Source: JAFDZV01 sp966128725
GTDB taxonomy: Bacteria > Bacteroidota > Ignavibacteria > OLB7
Reading direction: 5' to 3'
Assembly: GCA_966128725.1 (NCBI GenBank)
Contig: CBHYLN010000149.1
Span: forward strand, 1-13,154
Length of the DNA: 13,154 nt
The translations under genes and the position numbers were made by a program. The notes under the pieces were generated by a model that searched no databases, was not told the origin of the DNA, and saw nothing but the letters and a program-made list of their open reading frames with translations. Shown piece by piece: positions 6,578 through 13,154 of this stretch. The first letter of the stretch is position 1. Each line of letters opens with the position of its first letter.

Positions 6578-7633
6578 ATGAAGCGAAGCGTTCTGGTGCT
6601 TGTCCCGGCTCTGGCCGTGGCGACCCTGGCAGCGGCAACCATGATCGTGGGCTGCGGCGGCAAGGGCGACTCGGGCCCGGTATCGGTCAAGAAGTTCGAT
6701 CAGTTCAACGACGAGATCCTGAAGTTCTCGGTTCGCTATCCGGCCGAGTGGGCCAAGGGTGTGCAGCCCGGCGTTCAGGCCGTCTTCTACTCGAGCTCGG
6801 CCGTGTCGGACGGCTTCACCAAGTACGATCCGAACGGGCAGAAGGGCGCGAAGATCGACATCGGCTCCATGCCGGGCGGCCAGGAAACGATCGACAAGTC
6901 GATCGAGGAATTGAAGGCCCCGTTTACCGACCCGAATGTGTTCCAGGCTCCCACGCAGGCCACGCTGAACGGCATGCCCGCAACGAAGATCACCTACAGC
7001 TTCGATGTGGAGGATACAAAGTTCAAGGCCGAGCGCTTCTATGTCATGCAGGATAGCGTGGTCTCCTACTTCGAGACCGCGGTGATCGGCAATTATGACA
7101 ACTATGCCGCGGTGTTCGATTCGGCACGTGCCTCATTCAAGCCGGGCACGATGGGCAAGCGCCCCGCGATGACCGGCGATACTACCGGCGCCAAGGCCGA
7201 CAGCGATCTGGTTGAGCCGCCAGCAGCCGACATGAAGAGCTACGGCGGCAAGTACTTCTCGATCGACTACCCGTCGAACTTCTCGCCGGGCAGCGCCGGC
7301 GGCGGCGGCGTGCTGGCCTCCACCAACTTCAGCGGCGCCCGCAATGACTCGTATTACCAGGTGGACGTGATCGATCCAAAGGGCATGGAGCTTGGTGCCA
7401 TCGTGGACCAGAACAAGCGCAACTATGGCGGCCGCGCCGCATCGCCCGCATCGGTGGGCGGCAGCAAGGGCTTCGTGTTCAACTACAGCGGCGGCAAGGA
7501 TGTTTCCAGCCGCGCCTACTTCACGATCGCCAATGGGCACCTGTACCGTATCACGGTGAACTGGTTCCGCAAGCAGCAGGATTCGTACCTGCCGGCTTTC
7601 GAGAAGGCAATCGCCTCCTTCCGGGCGAAGTAA
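6578..7633 (+). CDS. Lipoprotein with two PsbP/Mog1-like repeats
   Basis: The 351-residue product has a lipoprotein signal peptide ending in MIVGC, with Cys26 as the lipid-anchored first mature residue, so it should sit in the envelope facing the periplasm. The mature chain looks like an internal duplication. Repeat 1 (about 50-188) opens FSVRYPAEW and closes FDSARASFKPG. Repeat 2 (about 226-349) opens FSIDYPSNF and closes FEKAIASFRAK. Between opening and closing each has the strand pattern of PsbP/Mog1/DUF1795-like alpha-beta domains. The two are joined by a Thr/Ala/Asp-rich linker (189-220). The molecular role of such bacterial PsbP-like lipoproteins is not known to me. ATG 6578 is preferred over an in-frame TTG at 6557; GGGAG lies 11 bases upstream. 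It appears monocistronic, with a promoter element before it and a strong terminator after it. Confidence 0.85.
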   Translation: MKRSVLVLVPALAVATLAAATMIVGCGGKGDSGPVSVKKFDQFNDEILKFSVRYPAEWAKGVQPGVQAVFYSSSAVSDGFTKYDPNGQKGAKIDIGSMPGGQETIDKSIEELKAPFTDPNVFQAPTQATLNGMPATKITYSFDVEDTKFKAERFYVMQDSVVSYFETAVIGNYDNYAAVFDSARASFKPGTMGKRPAMTGDTTGAKADSDLVEPPAADMKSYGGKYFSIDYPSNFSPGSAGGGGVLASTNFSGARNDSYYQVDVIDPKGMELGAIVDQNKRNYGGRAASPASVGGSKGFVFNYSGGKDVSSRAYFTIANGHLYRITVNWFRKQQDSYLPAFEKAIASFRAK

Positions 7634-7669
7634 TCCTTCGGCGTATCGCCGATGTATCGTTGATCGGCT

Positions 7670-7702
7670 GGGGGCGCGCCACACCGCGCGCCCCCGTCGT
7701 TT
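7670..7702 (+). terminator. Intrinsic terminator after the lipoprotein gene
   Basis: GGGGGCGCGC (7670-7679) and GCGCGCCCCC (7686-7695) make a perfect 10-bp stem with loop CACACC, followed by GTCGTTTT. It lies 37 bases after the stop, a classic Rho-independent terminator that separates this gene from the comF-like operon. Confidence 0.88.
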
Positions 7703-7745
7703 TCCGCCATGCGGCCGTGACTTCCCCCAAAGGAGACAATCGGCA

Positions 7746-8510
7746 ATGAAGACCACCCTCCTGCGCCTTACCGAGGATTTCCTGCATCTGATTGCACCGG
7801 GGCTGTGCCCGGGGTGCGACGAACCATTTGCGCTCGGCGAACACGAATACTGCCGCGCATGCCGGGCTTCGCTGCCGCCCGCGCCGTTCCCTGCCGAGCT
7901 GATGACCCGCATGGCCGCGCGATTCCCGCCCGACGAACTGGCGCTGGACGCGGTGGGGTCGTTGTACGAATACGCGCCCGATGGTGCCGTGCGGAAACTG
8001 ATCCATGCGGTGAAGTATCAAGGCTGCGTGAAGCTTGGTGTGGAGATGGGGCGAGAGCTGGGCAGGGCCCTTCGCATGTTCGCGCAATTCAATGGTATCG
8101 ACCTTGTTGTTCCGGTGCCGCTGCACCGCGCACGGCTTCGCGAACGCGGCTACAACCAGGCCGAGGCAATCGCGCGCGGCATTGCCGGATCCATAGCCGG
8201 CGCCCAGGTGGCCAACGTTCTTGCCCGATCGCGCCACGTCTCCAGCCAGACCACGCTTGACGCCGATGCGCGACGCGGCAATGTGCGGGGGGTGTTTGTT
8301 GCTCGTAACGCCGATGTGCGCGGGCGGTGTGTATTGCTGTGCGACGACGTTTGCACGACCGGCGCCACTCTTAATGCCTGCGCCGAAATGTTGGCGGCAT
8401 CCGGCGCAGCGCGTGTGCTGGCGGCAACGCTGGCAAGCGATCCGCTGGCCAACCCGGCGCCGGAACGTATAACAAGCCCGGCCCACCTGTCGCGGCTGCA
8501 CGCCGAATAG
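7746..8510 (+). CDS. comF: ComF family phosphoribosyltransferase-like protein
   Basis: ComF/GntX proteins carry an N-terminal zinc ribbon and a type I phosphoribosyltransferase fold. In competent bacteria they are needed for DNA uptake through the inner membrane, but they also occur widely in species not known to be competent. The 254-residue product has the Cys pairs C21-P-G-C24 and C36-R-A-C39. It also has the family block VVPVPLHRARLRERGYNQAE (121-140), and the PRPP-binding loop VLLCDDVCTTGATL (196-209). AAAGGAG lies 10 bases before ATG 7746, the best ribosome-binding site in the window. It is the first gene of a run with NnrE/NnrD 40 bases downstream. Whether it serves transformation here cannot be told; no other competence gene is visible. 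Confidence 0.93.
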   Translation: MKTTLLRLTEDFLHLIAPGLCPGCDEPFALGEHEYCRACRASLPPAPFPAELMTRMAARFPPDELALDAVGSLYEYAPDGAVRKLIHAVKYQGCVKLGVEMGRELGRALRMFAQFNGIDLVVPVPLHRARLRERGYNQAEAIARGIAGSIAGAQVANVLARSRHVSSQTTLDADARRGNVRGVFVARNADVRGRCVLLCDDVCTTGATLNACAEMLAASGAARVLAATLASDPLANPAPERITSPAHLSRLHAE

Positions 8511-8550
8511 GATGTTCCGCATTCGGGTCAGCTCTTGTAAGTTCCACGCA

Positions 8551-10086
8551 ATGATTCCAATCCTGACATCGGCCGAGATGCGCGAAGCGGATCGGCGTGC
8601 CATCAACGAGCTGGGCATCCCCGGCATGGTTTTGATGGAGAATGCCGCCCGCGGCGCATGCGACGTTCTTGCCGAAATGCTTGGCGGCCTTGCGGGCAAA
8701 CGGGTCCTGATTGTGTGCGGCAAGGGCAACAACGGCGGCGACGGGTTTGCCATGGCTCGCATCGCGCTGAATGCCGGCGCCCACGCCCGCTGCATGATGC
8801 TTGCCGCACCGGATGACCTTTCCGGCGACGCGGCGGCGCAGTACCGGATACTTGCCGCATACGCGCCGGGCACGATTATGCCGTGGGCCCCCGGCGATGC
8901 CGGCGGCCCGTACGATGCAATCGTCGACGCAATGCTGGGCACGGGCGCCACAGGCGTGTTGGCCGGAGCGTACCGCGAGGCCGTGGAGTGGTGCAATGGG
9001 GCCACGGCGCACCGCCTTGCCGTGGATATCCCCACCGGCGTGGATGCGGATACCGGCGCGGTTGGCAGCGTTGCGTTCGCCGCCGAACGGACGGCCACGA
9101 TGGGCGCGCTTAAGCCCGGCTTGATGCTGGGCCCCGGCGCCGCTGCGGCGGGCGCCTGCACCGTGGTTGGCCTTGGGGCGCCGCCATCCCTGTATCAGGG
9201 CTCGGCACTGCAACTGCTGGACTCCTCGGTTGCCATGCAAGGCATCCCGGCGATCGATCCACAACGCTCCAAACACAACCGCGGCAAGGTGATGGTGATT
9301 GCGGGGTCGCCAGGGATGACCGGCGCCGGCGTGCTGGCGGCCACCGCATGCGTGCGGGCGGGCGCGGGGCTTACCGTGCTTGCGCTGCCTGCGTTTGCGG
9401 CGGCCTCGATGCCGCAACGGCTGGCCCCGGAGGTGATGACACGCACGCTGGCCAGCGGCAGCGATGGCGCGTTTGCCGCCGAGGCCATCAGCGCGCCCGA
9501 GCTTGCCGGCTGCAGCGCCGTGGCGATCGGCCCCGGCCTGTCGAGGTCGGAAGGCGCCGCACAAATGGCGCGCGATCTTATCCACGCGGCAACAATCCCG
9601 GTTGTGCTGGATGCCGACGGCATCAACGCGTTCGCGGGATCGGCCGCACGATTGGCCGACCGCCACTGCACGCTTGTGATAACGCCGCATCACGGCGAAA
9701 TGGCCCGGCTGCTGGGAATCGAGCGCACGGCCGTTGCCACGAACCCGATTGGCATTGCGCGCGAGGCCGCGGCGCTCTGCAAATGCATCGTTGTACTGAA
9801 GGGCGCCCCCACCGTGGTGGCCGAGCCTGGAGGCAACGCGTGGATCAACGGCGCCGGCAACCCGGGCATGGCAACCGGCGGCACCGGCGACGTGCTTGCC
9901 GGCATTATCGCCGCGCTGCTGGCGCAAACAGCCAACCCGATGGCCGCAACACTTTCGGCCGTGTACATTCACAGCCACGCAGCCGATCTTGCCGCGGCCC
10001 GCACCGGCCTGCATTCGCTGGCCGCGTCCGACATCATATCGCATATCGGTTCGGCCTACACCTCCCGGCTGGATCACGATGCCTGA
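8551..10086 (+). CDS. nnrD-nnrE (yjeF-like): Bifunctional NAD(P)HX epimerase / ADP-dependent NAD(P)HX dehydratase
   Basis: This cytoplasmic metabolite-repair enzyme restores hydrated NADH/NADPH. The N-terminal YjeF_N epimerase domain (about 1-215) interconverts the R and S hydrates, and the C-terminal ribokinase-like dehydratase (about 240-505) uses ADP to remove water. Epimerase signatures: ENAARGA (30-36), GKGNNGGDG (57-65) and VDIPTGVDADTG (158-169). Dehydratase signatures: KHNRGKVMVIAGSPGMTGA (241-259), VLDADGINAF (352-361), ITPHHGEMARLLG (377-389), and the nucleotide/catalytic loop NPGMATGGTGDVLAG (437-451) with Asp447. At 511 residues it matches the usual E. coli-type fused length. ATG 8551 is preferred because homologues begin just before LTSAEMREAD; an in-frame ATG at 8512 would add 13 unlikely residues. 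It overlaps the VanZ-family gene by 8 bases. Confidence 0.96.
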   Translation: MIPILTSAEMREADRRAINELGIPGMVLMENAARGACDVLAEMLGGLAGKRVLIVCGKGNNGGDGFAMARIALNAGAHARCMMLAAPDDLSGDAAAQYRILAAYAPGTIMPWAPGDAGGPYDAIVDAMLGTGATGVLAGAYREAVEWCNGATAHRLAVDIPTGVDADTGAVGSVAFAAERTATMGALKPGLMLGPGAAAAGACTVVGLGAPPSLYQGSALQLLDSSVAMQGIPAIDPQRSKHNRGKVMVIAGSPGMTGAGVLAATACVRAGAGLTVLALPAFAAASMPQRLAPEVMTRTLASGSDGAFAAEAISAPELAGCSAVAIGPGLSRSEGAAQMARDLIHAATIPVVLDADGINAFAGSAARLADRHCTLVITPHHGEMARLLGIERTAVATNPIGIAREAAALCKCIVVLKGAPTVVAEPGGNAWINGAGNPGMATGGTGDVLAGIIAALLAQTANPMAATLSAVYIHSHAADLAAARTGLHSLAASDIISHIGSAYTSRLDHDA

Positions 10087-10516
10087 ATCCCGAACGGCTG
10101 GTTTCGCCGCCTACGTGGCGCCTGCGATTGCGTATTGCGCGTTCATCATCGTGATGAGCCATCTGCCGTCACCGCCTACCCCCACGTTCAATCTGGACTG
10201 GGGCGACAAGGTGACACACGCCGGCGCATATGGGCTGATGATGCTGTTCGCCACGCGCGCAACAGCCTGGCTGTTGCCGGACCGCACGTTGCGCGGCAGG
10301 CTGATTGCCGCCGTGTTGTACTGCACACTGTTCGGCATAACCGATGAGCTGCATCAGGCGTTGGTGCCCAACCGGCAATGCGATGTTTTCGACTGGATGG
10401 CCGATACGGTTGGCGCGCTGCTGGCCGCCGCCGTTGTTGCATTGGTGATTCGCAGCCGTATCGGCGCCGCGCTGTTCACGGTCGCGAAGCCCGCCACGGC
10501 CACCACGCGCCGTTAG
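10079..10516 (+). CDS. VanZ family membrane protein
   Basis: This small integral membrane protein has 145 residues. The VanZ signature is present: DKVTHAGAYGLMMLF (43-57), then ITDELHQALVPNRQCDVFDW (87-106) and ADTVGALLAA (108-117). Hydrophobic segments lie at about 10-27, 47-65, 74-88 and 108-124. VanZ of Enterococcus gives low teicoplanin resistance, but most family members have no established role and resistance should not be assumed. The ATG at 10079 lies inside the end of the NnrE/NnrD gene (8-base overlap, different frame), which indicates translational coupling within the operon. A longer frame opening at 9896 is only the shadow of the upstream gene. Confidence 0.88.
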   Translation: MPESRTAGFAAYVAPAIAYCAFIIVMSHLPSPPTPTFNLDWGDKVTHAGAYGLMMLFATRATAWLLPDRTLRGRLIAAVLYCTLFGITDELHQALVPNRQCDVFDWMADTVGALLAAAVVALVIRSRIGAALFTVAKPATATTRR

Positions 10517-10635
10517 CAGAGTGTGGAACAACAATCTGAAGTGCTGAGATATTTCGGCAGACTAGTGGCTCGACTTTATCCATCAGGAAGCATAGGCAAG
10601 CGTATGGCGCCTGGCTTCTAACTCCGTGGGAACAA

Positions 10636-10825
10636 GCCGTTCGGGCGATAGGCGGCGCGGTGCCATGAGGAACGGTACGCTCCTCCGGAGCTTGACACGA
10701 CAATTGGGCGCGTGGGGCTACAGACAGGTGCCTCCTACGGAGGCCGATCCAGGCGATGTCCATTTTGAGCTTGCTCGCGGCCTCTGCCGTATGGCAGTGA
10801 CTCTGGCGGACATGCACGTTGAACG
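10636..10825 (+). repeat. Tandem repeat unit 1 (190 bases, complete)
   Basis: The unit runs from GCCGTTCGGGCGATAGG to the base before the same string at 10826. It differs from unit 2 at about 6 positions by hand count (near 97% identity). It contains three internal palindromes: GCTCC-TCC-GGAGC (10679-10691), GCCTCC-TAC-GGAGGC (10730-10744) and CTGCC-GTAT-GGCAG (10784-10797). A fourth palindrome, GAACGGCCGTTC (10821-10832), spans the junction with unit 2. The string TTGACA is at 10692-10697. Confidence 0.95.
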
Positions 10826-11016
10826 GCCGTTCGGGCGATAGGCGGCGCGGTGCCATGAGGAACGGGACGCTCCTCCGGAGCTTGACACGGCAATTGGGCG
10901 TGTGGGGCTACAGACAGGTGCCTCCTACGGAGGCCGATCCAGGCGATGTCCATGTTGAGCTTGCTCACGGCCTCTGCCGTATAGCAGTGACTCTGGCGGA
11001 CATGCACGTTGAACGA
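10826..11016 (+). repeat. Tandem repeat unit 2 (about 191 bases, complete)
   Basis: This is a second copy of the same unit, with the palindromes corresponding to 10679-10691 and 10730-10744 unchanged. One substitution weakens the third hairpin (GGCAG becomes AGCAG at 10983-10987). The junction to unit 3 reads GAACG-AAC-CGTTC (11011-11023) and so stays palindromic. Because the period (190/191) is not a multiple of three, the copies are not in one reading frame. Confidence 0.95.
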
Positions 11017-11162
11017 ACCGTTCGGCGAAAGGCGGTACGGTGCCAGGAAGAACGGTGCGCTCCTCCGGAGCTTGACACGGCAATTGGGCGTGTAGGGCTA
11101 CAGACAGGCGCCTCGTACGGAGGCCGATCCAGGAGCTGTCCATATTGAGCTTGCTCGCGGCG
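11017..11162 (+). repeat. Tandem repeat unit 3 (diverged, 3'-truncated)
   Basis: This third copy aligns over about 146 bases, with roughly 16 differences from unit 2 (near 89% identity). Similarity stops abruptly after GCTCGCGGC at about 11162, just before the third hairpin. The weak small open frame of units 1 and 2 (ATG at 10666 and 10856) is destroyed here: the ATG is lost and a TGG becomes TAG near 11093. This argues against a conserved protein. Confidence 0.9.
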
Positions 11163-11333
11163 GATAGTGTTGTTCAACAGACTGCGGCGCATGGCTTGCA
11201 CCACGCCCGGAAGCGGCATATGTTATCCCTCGTGATTCCGATACACACACTCCGCGCTCAACATCCCACGGCCGGCGCCGCCAACGGCAGGCTTGTTACC
11301 GGCAGACACACCGTCAACTCATTGGTAACCGAC

Positions 11334-12323
11334 ATGCCCGAAGGCGGCCATTTCGCACGCCGTATCCTTGCCGCTGTAATGGCAACCGCCTCGATTGTCG
11401 CGGCCCTGGTTGCGGCTCATGCGCAACTTGCGGCACAGCCGGCAACACCCGGCGCGTTTCACGAACCGACCCCCGACGCCCCACGCAATGCCGCGGCCGA
11501 GCTGGGCGTTGCGCTCCGCAGCGGCGAATTGCCGGTTACCGATGCGCCCATGCCATCGGACCCCGCGCCCAATCCGGAGAAGCGTTCGGTGGCGTTGGCA
11601 GGGCTTCTTTCGGCCGCAGTCCCCGGCGTGGGACAGGCCTATGCCAAGGCCCCGTGGTGGCGCACTGTTCTGTACGGAGCAATCGAAGCCGCCGGCTGGG
11701 CAACGTTCGCCGTGTTCGACGCCAGGAACCGAACCGCGACACAGGATTTCCAGAACTATGCCGACGCCCACTGGAGCGTTGTGCGTTATGTGGATTGGGT
11801 TGCAGCCAATTATCAGGGATGGTCCGGCGCGGATGTGGACAAGGCCACCGTTGCCGACGCGCTGGCCAACATCCATCGCACCACCGATCCCAATGCGCCT
11901 GCCTGGGAGAAGATCGACTTCGCGCAGCTCAACCGGATGGAGCGCGCCGTTACGGGCGGATTTTCGCACACGCTGCCAGCGCACGGCGACCAACAGTATT
12001 ACGAGGAGATCGGCAAGTACTTTCAGTACCGCTCCGGCTGGGACGATCACATCGCGTTCGGCGATACGCTGATCATCGATCCCACGCGCGTAAGCAACAA
12101 CAATCGCAACTACGTGGGCCAGCGCGAGGATGCGAACTCCTTTGGCAGCGTGGCCGTTACGGCTGTAGGCATTGTGGTTGTAAACCATCTGGTAAGCGCG
12201 GTGGATGCCATGCTGGCGGCCCGGCACTACAATGCGTCGTTGGGCGCGGAGATGCACGGCGAACTGCTGCCCAACGGCGAGCGCTCGATGGCCGCGACCA
12301 TCACCCTTCGCGTGGGATTCTGA
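11334..12323 (+). CDS. Secreted DUF5683-like protein
   Basis: From ATG 11334 the product is 329 residues, with a Sec signal peptide (HFARR then a hydrophobic core at 11-28, cleavage after AHA before Gln31). After a Pro/Ala-rich linker, residues 84-128 read like the DUF5683 core of Bacteroidota: RSVALAGLLSAAVPGVGQAY with the PGxGQ turn at 97-101, then WWRTVLYGAIEAAGW. Near the C terminus VVNHLVSAVDAML (about 283-295) resembles the family's second conserved hydrophobic block ending in DA, and the chain ends ITLRVGF with a terminal Phe, as in many outer-membrane proteins. Function of the family is unknown. Upstream in-frame starts exist (TTG 11145, and ATG 11220 region), but only 11334 gives a proper signal peptide. 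No clear Shine-Dalgarno. It is convergent with the T9SS gene. Confidence 0.75.
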   Translation: MPEGGHFARRILAAVMATASIVAALVAAHAQLAAQPATPGAFHEPTPDAPRNAAAELGVALRSGELPVTDAPMPSDPAPNPEKRSVALAGLLSAAVPGVGQAYAKAPWWRTVLYGAIEAAGWATFAVFDARNRTATQDFQNYADAHWSVVRYVDWVAANYQGWSGADVDKATVADALANIHRTTDPNAPAWEKIDFAQLNRMERAVTGGFSHTLPAHGDQQYYEEIGKYFQYRSGWDDHIAFGDTLIIDPTRVSNNNRNYVGQREDANSFGSVAVTAVGIVVVNHLVSAVDAMLAARHYNASLGAEMHGELLPNGERSMAATITLRVGF

Positions 12324-12357
12324 CGCAACCCGCGCAGCGGTTTCGCATAACAACATG

Positions 12358-12400
12358 AACGCGCCCCCAAGGCCATACAGCTTTGGGGGCGCGTTGTTTA
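12358..12400. terminator. Strong bidirectional terminator
   Basis: AACGCGCCCCCAA (12358-12370) and TTGGGGGCGCGTT (12383-12395) form a perfect 13-bp stem with a 12-base loop. GTTTATAA follows on the plus strand. It lies 35 bases after the DUF5683-like stop and 25 bases from the end of the opposing gene, so it probably serves both. Confidence 0.88.
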
Positions 12401-12424
12401 TAACGCCCTGTCACCTGACGAGGG

Positions 12425-13154
12425 CTATCGATCGGCTACCACAAGGCGCGTGCTGGCCGGCTCGCCGCTGCTGCGGACCGTAACCATGTACGTGCCGGCC
12501 GCCCACCCCTCGGTGGCCATCGGCAGCACCATGCGCTTGTTGCCCGCGCCAACAGTGCGCCTGGCAATCTCGCGACCGAGAAGGTCCGCTACCACAACGG
12601 TTGTAGGCGCATTGGGATCCTGTTGGAAGGCGAGGCTGAGCACGCCGTGCCGCACAACTGGATTGGGATAGGCCGCCACGTTTCTGCCCCCAGCCGACCC
12701 GTTGACCGCAATTGTTCCGTCGTCGCCAATCGCCGGGTCGGGCGAACGCTTGGGCAGCGCATAACACAGCGAGCTGCCGCCCGTCAGCGAGAACCACGGC
12801 ACAAAGACATACGACCCTGTGGCATACGTCTTATCATGCACCTTCACGCATTGCTCAACGGTTCCGGTCGGGGGGAAAACCGGCGACGCTGTTGTGTTGT
12901 TGCATGGTGTGTTGCCGGCGATATCGGTCTTGATTACATAGATCTGATTGGGATCGCCGGGCGGAACGATATTGGTGCTGTAGGTAAGGCCCGCGATGGC
13001 GAACCCCAGCGTATACGGGGCCACACTGTTGGTTGCCTCGGCCACCTCCTCGCCGTAATCGTCATCGCTGCCGCCGTACACGTTAAATGCGCCAACCGCG
13101 GCCAGCGAGCCCTGTGCAAATTGCTGCATGAAGATATCGCTGGCCCCACCAAGC
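12425..13154 (-). CDS. T9SS cargo protein with type A C-terminal sorting domain (5'-truncated)
   Basis: Only the last 242 residues are in the window; the frame stays open to the edge, so the real start lies beyond it. The visible N-terminal part reads LGGASDIFMQQFAQG, then NVYGGSDDDYGEEVAEATN and GFAIAGLTYSTN, then NQIYVIKTDIAGN. This is the pattern of repeated propeller-like units (YGGS-DDDYG, IAGLTYS, IYVIKTD-GN) common in large secreted proteins of Bacteroidota. The end is a type A (TIGR04183-like) sorting domain: AAYPNPVVRHG, VVVADLLGREIARR and GTYMVTVRSSG. In known systems this domain directs export across the outer membrane by the Por/type IX machinery and is then cleaved. No T9SS machinery gene is visible here. 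The biological role of the cargo is unknown. Confidence 0.9.
   Translation of the reverse strand, partial: LGGASDIFMQQFAQGSLAAVGAFNVYGGSDDDYGEEVAEATNSVAPYTLGFAIAGLTYSTNIVPPGDPNQIYVIKTDIAGNTPCNNTTASPVFPPTGTVEQCVKVHDKTYATGSYVFVPWFSLTGGSSLCYALPKRSPDPAIGDDGTIAVNGSAGGRNVAAYPNPVVRHGVLSLAFQQDPNAPTTVVVADLLGREIARRTVGAGNKRMVLPMATEGWAAGTYMVTVRSSGEPASTRLVVADR

Larger units (their letters stand above)
10517..11333. other. 817-base gene-free region containing a tandem repeat array
   Basis: No protein family is recognisable in any frame here. The sequence holds an AT-richer left flank (10517-10635), the 190-base repeat array (10636-11162), and a right flank of about 170 bases before the DUF5683-like gene. 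That right flank should contain the gene's promoter, but I could not point to a convincing box. The composition of the array differs visibly from the flanking genes, with many short palindromes. Confidence 0.7.

Noticed and set aside
9896..10078. An upstream start extending the VanZ-family protein by 61 residues
   Set aside because: The extra residues overlap the conserved end of the NnrD domain in another frame and do not look like VanZ; ATG 10079 gives a normal-length protein.
10079..10516. Glycopeptide resistance gene
   Set aside because: Only the VanZ family fold is shared; there is no van cluster nearby and most family members have no resistance role.
10692..10720. A sigma-70 style promoter built on TTGACA in each repeat unit
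   Set aside because: TTGACA is present in all three units, but no acceptable -10 hexamer follows at 16-19 bases, and this lineage is expected to use TAnnTTTG elements.
10666..11148. Small open frames in the repeat units (starting at ATG 10666 and ATG 10856) encoding similar short peptides
   Set aside because: Similarity follows simply from the DNA repeat. Differences between units 1 and 2 are mostly amino-acid changing, unit 3 loses the ATG and gains a stop, and no Shine-Dalgarno or domain is visible.
10636..11162. CRISPR array
   Set aside because: The repeated unit is 190 bases, contiguous and without unique spacers, and no cas gene is in the window.
10818..11177. Integron attC-like sites, suggested by GTTGAAC (10818, 11008) and GTTCAAC (11171)
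   Set aside because: The 7-mers fit the loose core consensus, but they are not arranged as an R''...R' pair with the required inner boxes, no cassette genes lie between them and no integrase is present.

Overview
The window looks like a stretch of ordinary chromosome from a GC-rich, Gram-negative bacterium of the Bacteroidota/Chlorobi/Ignavibacteria/Kapabacteria assemblage. Three things point there. A type IX secretion (Por) C-terminal sorting domain ends the partial gene at the right edge. Two upstream sequences match the Bacteroidota-type -7 promoter element TAnnTTTG. Several genes lack a clear Shine-Dalgarno sequence, and there are DUF5683-like and outer-membrane-type proteins. The exact lineage is inference; a high-GC Kapabacteria or Ignavibacteria relative is my best guess.

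Layout from left to right. (1) 1-1103, minus: a 3'-truncated HtrA/Deg-type serine protease with a lipoprotein signal. (2) 1104-1575: a 470-base divergent intergenic region with inverted repeats. (3) 1576-3512, plus: a family 2 glycosyltransferase of the DPM1/GtrB type, overlapping by 4 bases with a predicted outer-membrane protein. (4) 3648-4499, plus: a class I SAM methyltransferase. (5) 4560-6287, minus, convergent with the methyltransferase: a DnaQ-type exonuclease fused to a UvrC-like GIY-YIG nuclease. (6) 6578-7633, plus, divergent from it: a lipoprotein made of two PsbP/Mog1-like repeats, ending at a strong intrinsic terminator. (7) 7746-10516, plus: a compact operon of a ComF-type phosphoribosyltransferase, bifunctional NAD(P)HX epimerase/dehydratase (NnrE-NnrD) and a VanZ-family membrane protein. 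(8) 10517-11333: a gene-free region dominated by a tandem array of a 190-base, palindrome-rich repeat (two full copies and one truncated copy). (9) 11334-12323, plus: a secreted DUF5683-like protein. (10) 12425-13154, minus, convergent across a 13-bp-stem terminator: the C-terminal part of a T9SS cargo protein.

The genes do not form one dedicated pathway. They combine envelope functions (protease, glycosyltransferase and outer-membrane protein pair, lipoprotein, secreted proteins) with housekeeping ones (nucleotide repair, NAD(P)HX repair, ComF). The least explained element is the triplicated, hairpin-rich, apparently noncoding repeat at 10636-11162. It is my main candidate for something undescribed, either a structured RNA array or an intergenic mobile repeat. 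I found no CRISPR array, tRNA, rRNA, transposase or toxin-antitoxin pair.
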